Shown here: piece by piece, positions 30,630 to 40,138 of the stretch | How positions within the stretch are numbered: position 1 is the stretch's first letter | Layout: each line of letters starts with the position of its first letter | NCBI RefSeq assembly: GCF_003288845.1 | Contig: NZ_NHYN01000009.1 | Location: 1-64,000 of the forward strand | DNA: 64,000 bases | From: Helicobacter monodelphidis | GTDB taxonomy: Bacteria > Campylobacterota > Campylobacteria > Campylobacterales > Helicobacteraceae | Direction: 5' to 3' | The notes under the pieces: generated by a model | Told to the model about the DNA's origin: nothing | The model's input: only the letters and a program-made list of their open reading frames with translations | The model's database searches: none | Translations under genes and position numbers: made by a program

Positions 30630-32980
30630 CGCAAGACTGCTCCAAAACAGCGATTTAGCTGTTGCAAAATTTGATTCATAATTTCACTGATTTCAGATTC
30701 TTCTAGCGTCTTAGTGTCACTTTGAATCTCAAAACGCAACGTTAAACTTATCTGCCCTTTTTGCAATTGAGAATCTTCATAAATATCCAAAGGATAAATA
30801 CGTTTAACTTCAGCAATATTCAATGACTCTACCTCTCTTTTAATATCCCTAAATAAAATATCCTTTGAAATAAGAAGCGTTAAATCGCGTTGATTGCGTT
30901 GAAATTTGGAAAAAGACTTAGCAATAATGGGTGATTCAGAAAATAGGGCAACCAAATTAATTTCAGCAACAAAACAATCATCAATATCAAATTCTGTATG
31001 TAAGGCTGGGTGAATCTTTGCAAGGATACCAATAACTCTACCCCCCTTCATAATATGTGCAGCCTGCATAGGGTGATATAAAACATTCACCTGCACATCA
31101 TCAGTATTTAGCTCAAAACGTCCAATTACTTGAGAAATTTTCTCAGCAAAATCAAAAAGTGTTATCTCTTGGTCTTTTGCATAAGGATAAGCAGCTTCAC
31201 GACTGACTTTTGTCATCGCAAAAGCAATAGAACGCATTTCCTCACGTTGATGGTTAAAAATAGACCCAACCTCAAACAAAGCGATATGGCGACGATTATT
31301 GCGACGATTTGTTGCGATTGACTGCAACAAAGAGATAAGCAATGATGGACGCAATGTATCTAATTCTTGTGTGATTGGGTTTTTTATATCCAAGGATTCA
31401 TCAACCGAAGGAAAACCTAAACGCACCAAACGTTCTTTTTGTGCAAAAACAAAATGGATTGTTTCATGAAAACCCACACTAATTGCCCTTTTTGCTAATT
31501 CTCTTTCAAATTTATAGTGCATATAGAAGGCATCAATGTGTCTTTCTTCCGAAAACTGCAATGGAACAGACGGTAGAGAATCGATACCCATAATGCGTAA
31601 AATTTCCTCAGCAACATCTTGCACATTATGAATATCATGGCGAAATGCTGGAATATTTAAGGCTAACACTTTTTCATCAGACACCATCTCAATACTAAAG
31701 CCTAAATTCTTCAAAATTGTTGCAATGGTATTTGCATTCAAATTTACACCAATGATTTCATTAATTTGTTGCACATCAACCGTAATTGTAGGTTGGATAT
31801 AATTCTGAACAATCTCTTGCGTTCCTAAATAAATTAAAACATCCATTTCTCGTAGCAAAGAACATAAAATCTTGATGCTTTCTGATAAATTTGGGTTACT
31901 CCCTCTTGATGTGCGATAATAAAGCTGCATATCCTTCTGGATATGGGGATTATCCATTACTCTCTTAGCAAGAATATCTGGTGGAATATAACTCGCTTCA
32001 ATAATCCACACACCGTCTTCTTGAGTGTCATCTGCAATCTGCTTTACGCCAATTTGAGAGAGAATACGATCATTCGCATACACAGATTCAAAGCCATTTT
32101 CATCAGTTTTTACAGAAAGCGTAATTTTATCACCATCAGCATTCTTGCACATTTGACTTGAATAAATCTGAAAGACTGTCCCTGTTAACCACGACACATA
32201 TTGCACAAAGGATAATAAAGGTTTGTTTTGCACAAGAATATTATTATAAGCAAGAATAAGACTGACTTTTAAAGGAATATGAAAATTCTCACATTGAATC
32301 ATCTTATATACCAAAGAAGATTTTAAGTCCCTATCATATTGAAGTTGCAATAATCGCCCAATACCTAAGACATTATCCTCTTTATTATGGTGGGCTTTAT
32401 TTTCTAACTCAAAAGGTATTTCAAAAGTAGTCGCAATATCCCTTGCCACACCATATAAACTCAAACAATCTCCACGATTAGGGGTTACATTTATCTCAAA
32501 ACATGTATCATTAAACAAAGGATATTCATTTAAAGCTTTTCCACATTCCAAAATGCCTATTGAATCATCAAGCACCATAATTCCATCGTTTATTTTTGGT
32601 AACCCCAGCTCTGTCGCGGAACAAATCATTCCCTCGCTGGTTTCGTTACGAATCTTGCTTTTCTTAATCGTTAATGTATCACTGATTTTCGTTCCTTCAA
32701 GTGCAACGGCAACAAATTGTTCAGCCGCTACATTCCTTGCCCCACAGACAATCTGCAAAACCCTATCATCACCAATCTTAACCTGACAAACTTGCAGTTT
32801 ATCTGCATTCTCATGTGGGTTCACAGCTTGCACAAAACCAACAACGACACCATCTGGTACTTTTATTTTTTCAATGCGATCAACTTCCAACCCGATACGA
32901 TTTAATCTTGTATAGATATCCTCAACGGAAATTCCTTCAATAGGAATCAATGTTTGCAACAAATAATAAGTAAATATCAT
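30626..32980 (-). CDS. pheT: PheT, phenylalanyl-tRNA synthetase beta subunit
   Basis: The 784-residue beta subunit forms the alpha2-beta2 enzyme with PheS. Visible are the N-terminal EMAP-like tRNA-binding domain ([20 protein letters not shown]), the B3/B4 editing region ([19 protein letters not shown]), the B5 domain, and the C-terminal anticodon-binding fold ([16 protein letters not shown]). It overlaps pheS and aroA by four bases on either side. Confidence 0.96.
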   Translation of the reverse strand: MIFTYYLLQTLIPIEGISVEDIYTRLNRIGLEVDRIEKIKVPDGVVVGFVQAVNPHENADKLQVCQVKIGDDRVLQIVCGARNVAAEQFVAVALEGTKISDTLTIKKSKIRNETSEGMICSATELGLPKINDGIMVLDDSIGILECGKALNEYPLFNDTCFEINVTPNRGDCLSLYGVARDIATTFEIPFELENKAHHNKEDNVLGIGRLLQLQYDRDLKSSLVYKMIQCENFHIPLKVSLILAYNNILVQNKPLLSFVQYVSWLTGTVFQIYSSQMCKNADGDKITLSVKTDENGFESVYANDRILSQIGVKQIADDTQEDGVWIIEASYIPPDILAKRVMDNPHIQKDMQLYYRTSRGSNPNLSESIKILCSLLREMDVLIYLGTQEIVQNYIQPTITVDVQQINEIIGVNLNANTIATILKNLGFSIEMVSDEKVLALNIPAFRHDIHNVQDVAEEILRIMGIDSLPSVPLQFSEERHIDAFYMHYKFERELAKRAISVGFHETIHFVFAQKERLVRLGFPSVDESLDIKNPITQELDTLRPSLLISLLQSIATNRRNNRRHIALFEVGSIFNHQREEMRSIAFAMTKVSREAAYPYAKDQEITLFDFAEKISQVIGRFELNTDDVQVNVLYHPMQAAHIMKGGRVIGILAKIHPALHTEFDIDDCFVAEINLVALFSESPIIAKSFSKFQRNQRDLTLLISKDILFRDIKREVESLNIAEVKRIYPLDIYEDSQLQKGQISLTLRFEIQSDTKTLEESEISEIMNQILQQLNRCFGAVLR

Positions 32981-33975
32981 GAAAACTGCTCCAAAATGCG
33001 TAAATCACTTTCAAAAAAGGACCGCAAATCACTCACTGCATGAATCAACATTGCAAATCTCTCCACCCCCATTCCAAAGGCATAACCACTAACATTCTCA
33101 TAATGAACGGCAGCAAAAACATTCCTATCTACAATGCCACACCCCAACACTTCAAGCCAGCCTGTATGCGAACAAACACGACAACCATTTCCTTTACAAA
33201 AAATACAACTAATATCCACTTCCGCACTTGGCTCTGTAAAAGGAAAAAAACTGGAACGAAATCTCACGGAAATATCCCCACCAAACATATAATGTAAAAA
33301 ATCCTCCAAAATAAATTTCAAATGACTGAAAGAAATTTTACCTTTTTCTTCTACGACCAATCCCTCCACCTGATGAAACATCGGTGTGTGTGTTAAATCA
33401 TAATCACGACGAAAAACTGCACCTGGACAAATCATACGAATAGGGAAACTTTCCTGCTCCATTGTTCTAATCTGCACTGGGGAAGTGTGAGTTCTTAAAA
33501 CCTTTCCATCGTTAAAATAAAAAGTGTCCTGCATATCCCTTGCAGGGTGATATTCTGGAATATTCAAGGCTTGAAAATTATGGAAATCATCTTCAACCAA
33601 AGGACCACTGCGTAAAGAAAAATTCATTGCAACAAAATAATCAATAATCTTTTCTAAAGTTATAGATACCGGATGCATAGAACCATAATTGCTAGAAGTA
33701 TTAAACAAGGTCATATCAATACGTTCTTTTTTAAGCTGATCAGCTAATTCCTGTGCTTTTAGTATCTCCTTTTTTGTTGCCAATGCTGATTCAATTTGAC
33801 TCTTTAAGGCATTCAACTCACGTGCCTTTATTTTTTTTGTATCACCTTCTAATTCCTTTAAAAGCACGAATAATTCTGTAATGTTGCCTTTTTTTCCAAA
33901 AGCCTTAATACGAATATCCTCTAATTCCTGCAAACTTGTTGCTAATTCTATCGCCTTAAGTGTGTTATTTTCCAT
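32977..33975 (-). CDS. pheS: PheS, phenylalanyl-tRNA synthetase alpha subunit
   Basis: The 332-residue catalytic subunit is a class II synthetase with an N-terminal coiled-coil tRNA arm (residues about 15-90), motif 2 region ([25 protein letters not shown]) and motif 3 ([10 protein letters not shown]). It heads the pheST-aroA operon. The RBS AAAGGAG is about 13 nt from the ATG, which is rather far. Confidence 0.96.
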   Translation of the reverse strand: MENNTLKAIELATSLQELEDIRIKAFGKKGNITELFVLLKELEGDTKKIKARELNALKSQIESALATKKEILKAQELADQLKKERIDMTLFNTSSNYGSMHPVSITLEKIIDYFVAMNFSLRSGPLVEDDFHNFQALNIPEYHPARDMQDTFYFNDGKVLRTHTSPVQIRTMEQESFPIRMICPGAVFRRDYDLTHTPMFHQVEGLVVEEKGKISFSHLKFILEDFLHYMFGGDISVRFRSSFFPFTEPSAEVDISCIFCKGNGCRVCSHTGWLEVLGCGIVDRNVFAAVHYENVSGYAFGMGVERFAMLIHAVSDLRSFFESDLRILEQFS

Positions 33976-34049
33976 AGCAGTAAAGAGTCTCCTTTAAATC
34001 GATTGGGCTTAAATCAACTTTTAGTAATCCTGAAGCCACAACTCTAGAG

Positions 34050-34055
34050 ATTATA
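34050..34055 (-). promoter_or_regulatory. -10 element of the pheS-pheT-aroA operon
   Basis: A perfect TATAAT occurs on the minus strand about 75 nt upstream of pheS, within the 207-bp gap to the hydrolase gene. I see no T-box or attenuator-like leader peptide in the short leader. Confidence 0.45.
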
Positions 34056-34182
34056 ATACGAGATAGCTTAAAAAGTAAGAAAGCCATTGTCTACAACGAC
34101 TAACAGTCTGTTTTCTAAGAAAATTGATAATATCACTCCCCTAAACTTATTATCGCCTTAATTTCAAAGAAAGAGAAATATT

Positions 34183-34731
34183 CTACTTAACTAAAGCACT
34201 AATCGCTTTAAAGGCATCGTCCTTGCAAGTACGAATCGAGGCAAACAAAAAACTTTCCGTAGGAATGATTTGCACATTCTCTTGACTCAAAGTCCATAAG
34301 GCGAGATGATGGTTATTAAGATTTCTTGAGCTACAGGCATCGCCAATTAAAACAACTTCCAGGTCAAGCATTCTTGCATGCTGAATGCTTTGAAAAATAC
34401 AAACATGCGTCTCAATACCAAAAAATATAATTTTTTTGTAAGATTTTTGGATAATTTTATTATAAATCTGTTCTTCACCAAAAACACTGAAACTTAGTTT
34501 TTCAAAACACTCAAAACCCTCAATATTTAATACACTCTTTCCTAAACCTTTTGTGTATTGTTCTGTAATTAATGTAGGAATAGATAAAATCCTAGCCGCA
34601 TCCAAAAGAATGTTGCCATTTTTCAATACTCTCTCTTTTTCAGACATTACAGGAACAAGCCTCTCCTGTACATCAACACAAATCAGCAAAGAATCTGCCG
34701 GCTCAAAAATTGCTTGTTGAATTTGTCTCAT
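34183..34731 (-). CDS. Isochorismatase-family cysteine hydrolase
   Basis: The 182-residue protein belongs to the isochorismatase-like hydrolases (nicotinamidase/ycaC group). The catalytic triad is visible as Asp in CVDVQERL, Lys in the middle region and Cys in IETHVCIFQS. The substrate is not predictable. A TTG at 34761 would add ten residues, but ATG 34731 has the AAGGGA RBS. It is encoded 49 nt downstream of the ABC importer genes on the same strand and could be co-transcribed. Confidence 0.8.
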   Translation of the reverse strand: MRQIQQAIFEPADSLLICVDVQERLVPVMSEKERVLKNGNILLDAARILSIPTLITEQYTKGLGKSVLNIEGFECFEKLSFSVFGEEQIYNKIIQKSYKKIIFFGIETHVCIFQSIQHARMLDLEVVLIGDACSSRNLNNHHLALWTLSQENVQIIPTESFLFASIRTCKDDAFKAISALVK

Positions 34732-34780
34732 ACTTAATCCCTTATAAATTGATTTCCTCAAAAGTATAACTTTTAATCCT

Positions 34781-35599
34781 TTAAATTTTCTTTTTAATTT
34801 CTTCTTTTAGTTGCTTAATTTCATCAATAATATTTGGACTACCTCTAAGCAAAGAATGTAATTGCATGTAAAATAATCTTTTATGCGTGAACGCTTCTGT
34901 GTTTTTGAGTAGAGGTAAAGAATTCAATAAGCCGGATTCACTATCAACCCTAACTCCATAAAACAGGATTTGTGGAGGATTTTTCAATAAAAATTCTTGC
35001 TCAATAATAGGACGTTTTCCATGTACTTCCTTTGCAATATTCTGAATCCCTAATAATTCTAAGATATCGCTAGGAAGGGTATCTCCTCCAAATAACATTA
35101 AAGGTGCTGTTGAATAAATAAATGCACCTTGAAGTCCTAAAGAATCTTTTTTTAATTCTTGAATATCTGTTTCAAATTTACCCACTATTTTCTGTGCTTC
35201 TTGATTTTTCCCAACAATTTTTCCAATTTCAAGAATATTGTTTTTGATTTGCTCTAAAGAATGTGCTTCAAATGATAAATTTTTTATATTGAAATTATCT
35301 AATTGTGGTTTGATACCCATTGCATAAGAATTTAAAATCACATAATCAGGCTTTAATCGTAAAATATCTTCAATTGAAGGATGGGAAAATGTCCCAACTA
35401 CAGGTAGCTTTGATGTCTTATCAGCAGGTTTAATGGGAGCTTGCATTTTAGCAATGGCTAAAATTCTATCTTCTGCCTTTAAAGCATAGAGAATCTCCAC
35501 AATAGCTGGGTCTAGCACAATCATTTTAGGTGCTTGTGCAAACGCAAATGAAAACAATCCCATACACACACAAAGTATTTTTAATAACTTCTCTAACAT
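34781..35599 (-). CDS. Periplasmic binding protein of a FecB/BtuF-type ABC importer
   Basis: The 272-residue protein starts with a signal peptide (cleavage near AFAQA, residue 22) and has the two-lobed class III binding-protein pattern (VLDPAIVEILYALKAEDRILAI; PSIEDILRLKPDYVILNS). Such proteins bind ferric siderophores, heme, cobalamin or chelated nickel; the ligand cannot be told from sequence. It has no lipobox at the cleavage site. The ATP-binding gene ends 20 nt upstream. Confidence 0.85.
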   Translation of the reverse strand: MLEKLLKILCVCMGLFSFAFAQAPKMIVLDPAIVEILYALKAEDRILAIAKMQAPIKPADKTSKLPVVGTFSHPSIEDILRLKPDYVILNSYAMGIKPQLDNFNIKNLSFEAHSLEQIKNNILEIGKIVGKNQEAQKIVGKFETDIQELKKDSLGLQGAFIYSTAPLMLFGGDTLPSDILELLGIQNIAKEVHGKRPIIEQEFLLKNPPQILFYGVRVDSESGLLNSLPLLKNTEAFTHKRLFYMQLHSLLRGSPNIIDEIKQLKEEIKKKI

Positions 35600-35619
35600 A
35601 AATATTCCTTTATTTGATT

Positions 35620-36429
35620 TTATGACGCCATCGACTGAAATTTGTTTCCTTTTTTAGGAACAATGATGTGGCGATTACTATGCCGAATAACTTCTGATTC
35701 TAATCCATACACTGCTTGAATATTTTGGGTTGTTAAAATTTCACTCATTTTTCCCTGAACGAATACTTTTCCATCCCTCATTAAAACACCTTGACCACAA
35801 AATAAACTTGCCAGATTCAAATCATGAATTACAATAAGCATTGCCAAATGCATATCTTTAACCAAATGTTCACAAATCTCTAAAATTTCAATTGCATAAC
35901 GCAAATCCAATGCACTTGTTGGTTCATCAAGCAATAATATCTGCGGTTCACTAATCAATGCCCTTGCAAGTAAAGTTCGCTGTAATTCTCCACCCGATAG
36001 AGTTTGTGTGTTTTGATGACGCATTTCCCACACATTTAAAAGTTTTGCAACTTCATAAACTTTTTGGTGATCTTTCTCGTTATGCGAAGCCCATAAGTTT
36101 GATTTATGTGGATACCTCCCCATATACAATAAATCTTCAACCCTCAAAGACATAGACAAGGAGGAATGCTGAGGAATGTATGCGATAGTTTGTGCAATTT
36201 TTTTTGGATTCATTTGCTGAATTGGTGTCCCAAAAAGATTTAAAATCCCTTTTGATGGCTGAATGCTTCCTAAAATTGTCTTCAATAAAGAGCTTTTTCC
36301 GCAACCATTTGCCCCCAAAACTCCTAACATCTCACCCCTGTGTAAGGTGATATTTAATCCATTCAAAACCTTCTTATCCCCATACTGTACATACAAATCT
36401 TGAATATTTAAGCACTCTTGCTGATTCAT
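35620..36429 (-). CDS. ATP-binding subunit of a FecE/BtuD-type ABC importer
   Basis: The 269-residue ATPase shows Walker A GANGCGKSS, signature LSGGELQRTLLARAL, Walker B ILLLDEPTSALD and the switch His in VIHDLN. It energises the adjacent permease. The frame is open to 36543, but ATG 36429 overlaps the permease stop by one base and gives the standard N-terminus. Confidence 0.92.
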   Translation of the reverse strand: MNQQECLNIQDLYVQYGDKKVLNGLNITLHRGEMLGVLGANGCGKSSLLKTILGSIQPSKGILNLFGTPIQQMNPKKIAQTIAYIPQHSSLSMSLRVEDLLYMGRYPHKSNLWASHNEKDHQKVYEVAKLLNVWEMRHQNTQTLSGGELQRTLLARALISEPQILLLDEPTSALDLRYAIEILEICEHLVKDMHLAMLIVIHDLNLASLFCGQGVLMRDGKVFVQGKMSEILTTQNIQAVYGLESEVIRHSNRHIIVPKKGNKFQSMAS

Positions 36430-37370
36430 TAATGACCCCTTTTCAAAGCTAGATATAAAAATATTGGTGAACCAATAAATGCAGTAATAACGCCGATTGG
36501 AATTTGCGTAGGAGCAATTATCGTTCGACCTAAAGTATCGCAAATCAGCAAAAACAAACCACCCACAAGAAAACTTAAAGGTAGCAAAAATTGATGGTTG
36601 CTACTTCCAAGTGCTATACGAATGATATGTGGCACAATCAATCCAACAAAACCGATAATTCCGCTAAATCCTACACAAAATCCTACAGATAAAGACGCAA
36701 CAATCAAGAGTTGTTTTTTTATTTTAAGTGTATCCACCCCTAAACTTCTTGCTTCATCATCACCACTCAACAAGATATTGAGCGTTTCGCGATGGTAATA
36801 AAAAAGTGCAATAGATAAAACCAATGGTATGCAGAGCAAAAAAATACGATTCCAATTTGATCCACCCAAATCACCCATTAGCCAAGCAACAATACGAAAA
36901 GAATCTTCACCAATCAAGTAAATATAGAATGTACTAAACGAGCCAATAAATGCTGACAATGCAATACCAATGATCAACAATGTTGTAATTCCTATCCCTT
37001 TAGAAATACTAAAAATAAGTAAGGTAAATACTGCACAAAAGATAAAACCCATCACACCAAAAAAAGCATCATTCAACCCTAGCATATAAGCAATAACTGC
37101 CCCCAAAGTTGCACTGGATGCAATACCAATAATATACGGGTCGGCAATAGGGTTTGCAAAAACACTTTGAATAACAACACCTGAACTTGCAAGCAAAGAT
37201 CCGATAAGAATCGCCATAAGAATGCGAGGTGCACGGGCTTCTAATAAAATTTGTAAATCGTTTTGTGTGAATGAAAACAACGAAATTGAAACACTCCCCA
37301 AATTCAATGCAATAAGGGATATTAGACATAACGCCATAAAGCTAAAAATGTAGAACCGGGTAACCATCAT
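36429..37370 (-). CDS. FecCD/BtuC-type permease
   Basis: The 313-residue inner-membrane protein has about nine to ten hydrophobic helices and the FecCD motifs RAPRILMAILIGSLLASSGVVIQSVFANPIADPYIIG and FVGLIVPHIIRIALG. It is the first gene of the permease-ATPase-binding protein operon, with RBS AAGGGG. A Fur-box-like palindrome lies about 75 nt upstream. Confidence 0.92.
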   Translation of the reverse strand: MMVTRFYIFSFMALCLISLIALNLGSVSISLFSFTQNDLQILLEARAPRILMAILIGSLLASSGVVIQSVFANPIADPYIIGIASSATLGAVIAYMLGLNDAFFGVMGFIFCAVFTLLIFSISKGIGITTLLIIGIALSAFIGSFSTFYIYLIGEDSFRIVAWLMGDLGGSNWNRIFLLCIPLVLSIALFYYHRETLNILLSGDDEARSLGVDTLKIKKQLLIVASLSVGFCVGFSGIIGFVGLIVPHIIRIALGSSNHQFLLPLSFLVGGLFLLICDTLGRTIIAPTQIPIGVITAFIGSPIFLYLALKRGH

Positions 37371-37645
37371 TATAAACCCCTTAATGTATTTTTATAGTAA
37401 AAATTGTCCGCAATTATAGACATTGAAAGCTTAATATAATTTTAATAATGTGTATTATTTTTGAAATAAGCTTACTTTAAATGTTGTTAATACATTCGTC
37501 TATTAATAATAAATTCTAAAAAATTAATTTTAATATTTTTTTAAGAAAATAAATGATATAAACGCCTCCATAAAGACTCTCAAATCCCTTAAATAGGGAT
37601 AAAAGACTCTTTAAATCCTTAAAAATTCAAGAATCGAGAAGAAAT
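37371..37645. other. Divergent regulatory region between ABC importer and nifU
   Basis: This 275-bp AT-rich interval separates divergent genes and must hold both promoters. Apart from the palindrome at 37444-37459 it contains short direct repeats around 37570-37625 (two copies of AAAGACTCT followed by AAATCCCTTAAA or AAATCCTTAAA), upstream of nifU. No gene is seen. Confidence 0.5.
37444..37459. promoter_or_regulatory. Fur-box-like palindrome
   Basis: AATAAT-GTGT-ATTATT is a perfect 6-bp inverted repeat with a 4-nt spacer, in the style of epsilonproteobacterial Fur sites. It lies between the metal importer operon and nifU, both plausible iron-responsive genes. The AT-rich background weakens the case. 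Confidence 0.4.
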
Positions 37646-38629
37646 ATGGCAAAAAATGATCTCTTAGGTGGTGCATTGTGGGACGCCTATTCAAATAAGG
37701 TAGCAGAAAGAATGGATAATCCAACTTTTTTGGGAGTAATTACTCAAGCGGATGCAGATGCAAAGGGTTATCAATTAGTTGTTGCTGACTATGGTGCTGA
37801 ATCTTGTGGTGATGCCGTGCGTTTGTATTGGCTAGTTAACCCTAAAGATGATCGTATCATGGAAGCGAAATTTAAAAGTTTTGGGTGTGGAACAGCCATT
37901 GCAAGTTCAGACATGATGGCGGAGCTGACAATCGGTAAAACAGTCGATGAGGCAGTCAAAATTACTAATATTGATGTTGAGAAAGCACTTAGAGATGATC
38001 CCGATACACCTGCTGTACCGGGTCAAAAAATGCACTGTTCCGTGATGGCATATGATGTAATTAAAAAAGCGGCTTCTATCTACAAAGGTGTGGATATGGA
38101 AAGTTTTGAAGATGAAATTATTGTTTGTGAATGTGCACGTGTTTCTCTAGGAACACTGAAAGAAGTTATCAAACTCAATAAACTCACAACAATTGAACAG
38201 ATTACGGATTACACGAAAGCAGGTGCTTTCTGTAAAAGCTGTATTCGTCCTGGTGGGCATGAGGAACGAGAATATTACCTCGTTGATATTCTTGCAGAAT
38301 GCCAACAAGAAATGTTGGAGGAAGAATTAAAAACAAGAGCGGATATGGCAGACAACAATAATCTTGCTTTCTCTCAAATGACAATGGTGCAAAAAATAAA
38401 AGCGGTGGATTCCGTAATTGATATGCACATTCGACAAATGTTAATGATGGATGGTGGAAATATGGAGATTGTCGATTTGCGTGACTCAAGCGATGGGCAT
38501 ACAGATATTTATATTCGCTATCTCGGTGCTTGCTCTGGCTGTGCCGCAAGTTCTACTGGGACATTATTTGCGATTGAATCAATCTTGCAAGAAAAGCTTG
38601 ATTCTTCTATTCGTGTTTTTCCAGTCTAA
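37646..38629 (+). CDS. nifU: NifU, Fe-S cluster assembly scaffold (three-domain type)
   Basis: The 327-residue protein has the full NifU layout: an IscU-like N-terminal scaffold with cysteines in AESCGD, SFGCGTA and KMHCSV, a central [2Fe-2S] domain (CECARVS, then CKSC), and a C-terminal NifU domain with CSGCA. In Helicobacter NifU/NifS is the main Fe-S assembly system. The cysteine desulfurase gene nifS, usually next door, is not in this window. Confidence 0.94.
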   Translation: MAKNDLLGGALWDAYSNKVAERMDNPTFLGVITQADADAKGYQLVVADYGAESCGDAVRLYWLVNPKDDRIMEAKFKSFGCGTAIASSDMMAELTIGKTVDEAVKITNIDVEKALRDDPDTPAVPGQKMHCSVMAYDVIKKAASIYKGVDMESFEDEIIVCECARVSLGTLKEVIKLNKLTTIEQITDYTKAGAFCKSCIRPGGHEEREYYLVDILAECQQEMLEEELKTRADMADNNNLAFSQMTMVQKIKAVDSVIDMHIRQMLMMDGGNMEIVDLRDSSDGHTDIYIRYLGACSGCAASSTGTLFAIESILQEKLDSSIRVFPV

Positions 38630-38677
38630 TTACTTTTGATGATTGGGCTATAAATTGCTTAATCAGTTAATTGCATT

Positions 38678-38725
38678 CAGGTAAAAAACTGGATATTCAC
38701 ATATGTTATTCAGTCGTTTTACCTG
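38678..38725. repeat. Imperfect palindrome downstream of nifU
   Basis: CAGGTAAAA (38678-38686) pairs with TTTTACCTG (38717-38725), and inside it ACTG pairs with CAGT, leaving a 19-nt loop. It may act as a transcription end for nifU, but no T-tract follows on the plus strand. Confidence 0.45.
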
Positions 38726-38802
38726 ATGTTTGCTAAGGTAATTGGTTTATTCACACTGAAGTAACCATTCAAGGCTTTTGTAGCCAACTTTAGGTCGATA
38801 AA

Positions 38803-39858
38803 ATGAGAGATTTGAAAAATACACAACGGCGTATACAAAATTCACCCTCCTTTAAAAATGGCATTGCACAAAATCGTGAACCTATTCCAAGGTTTCGTCA
38901 AATTGAAAGTGCCTACAAAAAGCCATCTATAGCAAAAACCCTCTTTGAGCTTTTTGTCTTACCCAACCACCCCAAGAATATTCCTAGTATCAAGAGTTGT
39001 TTAAAAAATATTCAAGGGGATTATTTTGTATGGCTTGGGCATTCCTCTTGCCTATTACATATCAAAAATTTATTTTTTTTGATTGATCCCCTTTTTAAAG
39101 AAAATGGGTCACCTTTTGCATGGATTAATGTGCCTTTCAAAGGTAGCACACCCTTTTCCCTATCAGATTTACCGCCCATTACACATCTTATTATTACCCA
39201 CAATCATTACGACCACTTAAGTAAATATACAATTAAAGCTTTAAGTCAACAGCAAATTCAGCAAGCCATTGTACCGCTTGGTATCGGAAAATATCTCAAA
39301 TCTTGGGGAATCCCTGAAAAAAATATTATAGAATTAGATTGGGAAGAGAGTATCTGCATTGCAGAGAATATAGAATTATTTTGTTTGACGGCACGCCATT
39401 TTAGTGGACGAAAATTGGTCGATATGAATAAAACCTTATGGGCTTCCTTTCTACTGCAGACCAACAAAAGAAAAATCTATTTTAGTGGTGATGGTGGATA
39501 TGGAGTACATTTTAAATCTATCGGAGAACGATTTAAACACATTGATTTGGCTTTCATTGAAAATGGGCAATATAGCAAGGATTGGCCTTTTGCACATATG
39601 TTTCCACATCAAACCTTTCAAGCTGCAAAAGACTTGAATGCAAAATTCCTTATGCCCATTCACAATTCTAAATATAAGCTTTCACTGCACAACCCCAATG
39701 AACCATTATCAGAACTTTATAAACTTTTACACAAAGAACAATCTTTAAAACTTATTACTCCAATAATTGGGCAGGTTGTGCCTTTATGGGATTCTCAATC
39801 AGCAGAAAATATAGAATCAATGCAATTTGATACTTGGTGGGAACAATTAGGAGGTTAA
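38803..39858 (+). CDS. MBL-fold metallo-hydrolase (NAPE-PLD/UlaG-like)
   Basis: The 351-residue protein has the metallo-beta-lactamase motif THNHYDHL near residue 130, the further zinc ligands in ARHFSG and YFSGDGGYG, and the late His in MPIHNSKY. The WLGHSSCLLHI entry and overall layout match the NAPE-PLD-like group, which hydrolyses phospholipid- or phosphodiester-type substrates; the substrate here is unknown. No signal peptide is evident. The start ATG has a weak RBS. Confidence 0.82.
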   Translation: MRDLKNTQRRIQNSPSFKNGIAQNREPIPRFRQIESAYKKPSIAKTLFELFVLPNHPKNIPSIKSCLKNIQGDYFVWLGHSSCLLHIKNLFFLIDPLFKENGSPFAWINVPFKGSTPFSLSDLPPITHLIITHNHYDHLSKYTIKALSQQQIQQAIVPLGIGKYLKSWGIPEKNIIELDWEESICIAENIELFCLTARHFSGRKLVDMNKTLWASFLLQTNKRKIYFSGDGGYGVHFKSIGERFKHIDLAFIENGQYSKDWPFAHMFPHQTFQAAKDLNAKFLMPIHNSKYKLSLHNPNEPLSELYKLLHKEQSLKLITPIIGQVVPLWDSQSAENIESMQFDTWWEQLGG

Positions 39859-39894
39859 TGCTAAATTTGCTTTGTTTTTACTGCCAATAATTTA

Positions 39895-39903
39895 TGCTAT
39901 AAT
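39895..39903 (+). promoter_or_regulatory. Extended -10 promoter of the uvrA leader
   Basis: TGC-TATAAT is a near-ideal extended -10 element 235 nt upstream of the uvrA ATG. It directs transcription through the structured leader. Confidence 0.6.
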
Positions 39904-39909
39904 ACCCGC

Positions 39910-40125
39910 TTATTTTTAAAACTTCCTAGCAAAAACCCCAAAGTTCTTTAGTCTTTGGGATGAATGCTTATCGCTTTGTGCGATAAATTTAGGGTAGGAA
40001 TTACCCGAAGTTACGCTTATAAAGATAGCACTAGTGGGGTATCAAAATATGGTAACATGCTTGATACTAACTATCTATCGATGAGGCAAGAAGCTCAGCC
40101 ATCTTCAGTGGTTGGGTAATTCACG
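39910..40125 (+). ncRNA. Structured leader RNA of uvrA, with IS200/IS605 right-end-like hairpins
   Basis: Between the promoter and uvrA lie several perfect stems: CCCAAAG/CTTTGGG (39937-39943 with 39953-39959), TTATCGC/GCGATAA (39968-39974 with 39980-39986), GGGTA/TACCC (39992-39996 with 40002-40006), AGATAG/CTATCT (40023-40028 with 40071-40076) enclosing GTATCAA/TTGATAC (40039-40045 with 40061-40067), and CAGCCA/TGGTTG (40096-40101 with 40109-40114). In addition ATTACCC (40000-40006) can pair with GGGTAAT (40114-40120). The last part (AAGAAGCTC, a CTTCAG loop, GGGTAATTCAC) resembles the 3' end of TnpB omega RNAs at IS605 right ends. No tnpB is adjacent. I match it to no riboswitch class I know. 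Confidence 0.5.
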
Positions 40126-40138
40126 AAAGGAGTGTATC

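Noticed and set aside
36430-36543. N-terminal extension of the first ABC ATPase
   Set aside because: It lies within the permease gene, and ATG 36429 gives the standard start with TAATG overlap.
39910-40125. tmRNA, RNase P RNA or SRP RNA
   Set aside because: None of the conserved core sequences of these RNAs is present, and the RNA leads directly into uvrA.
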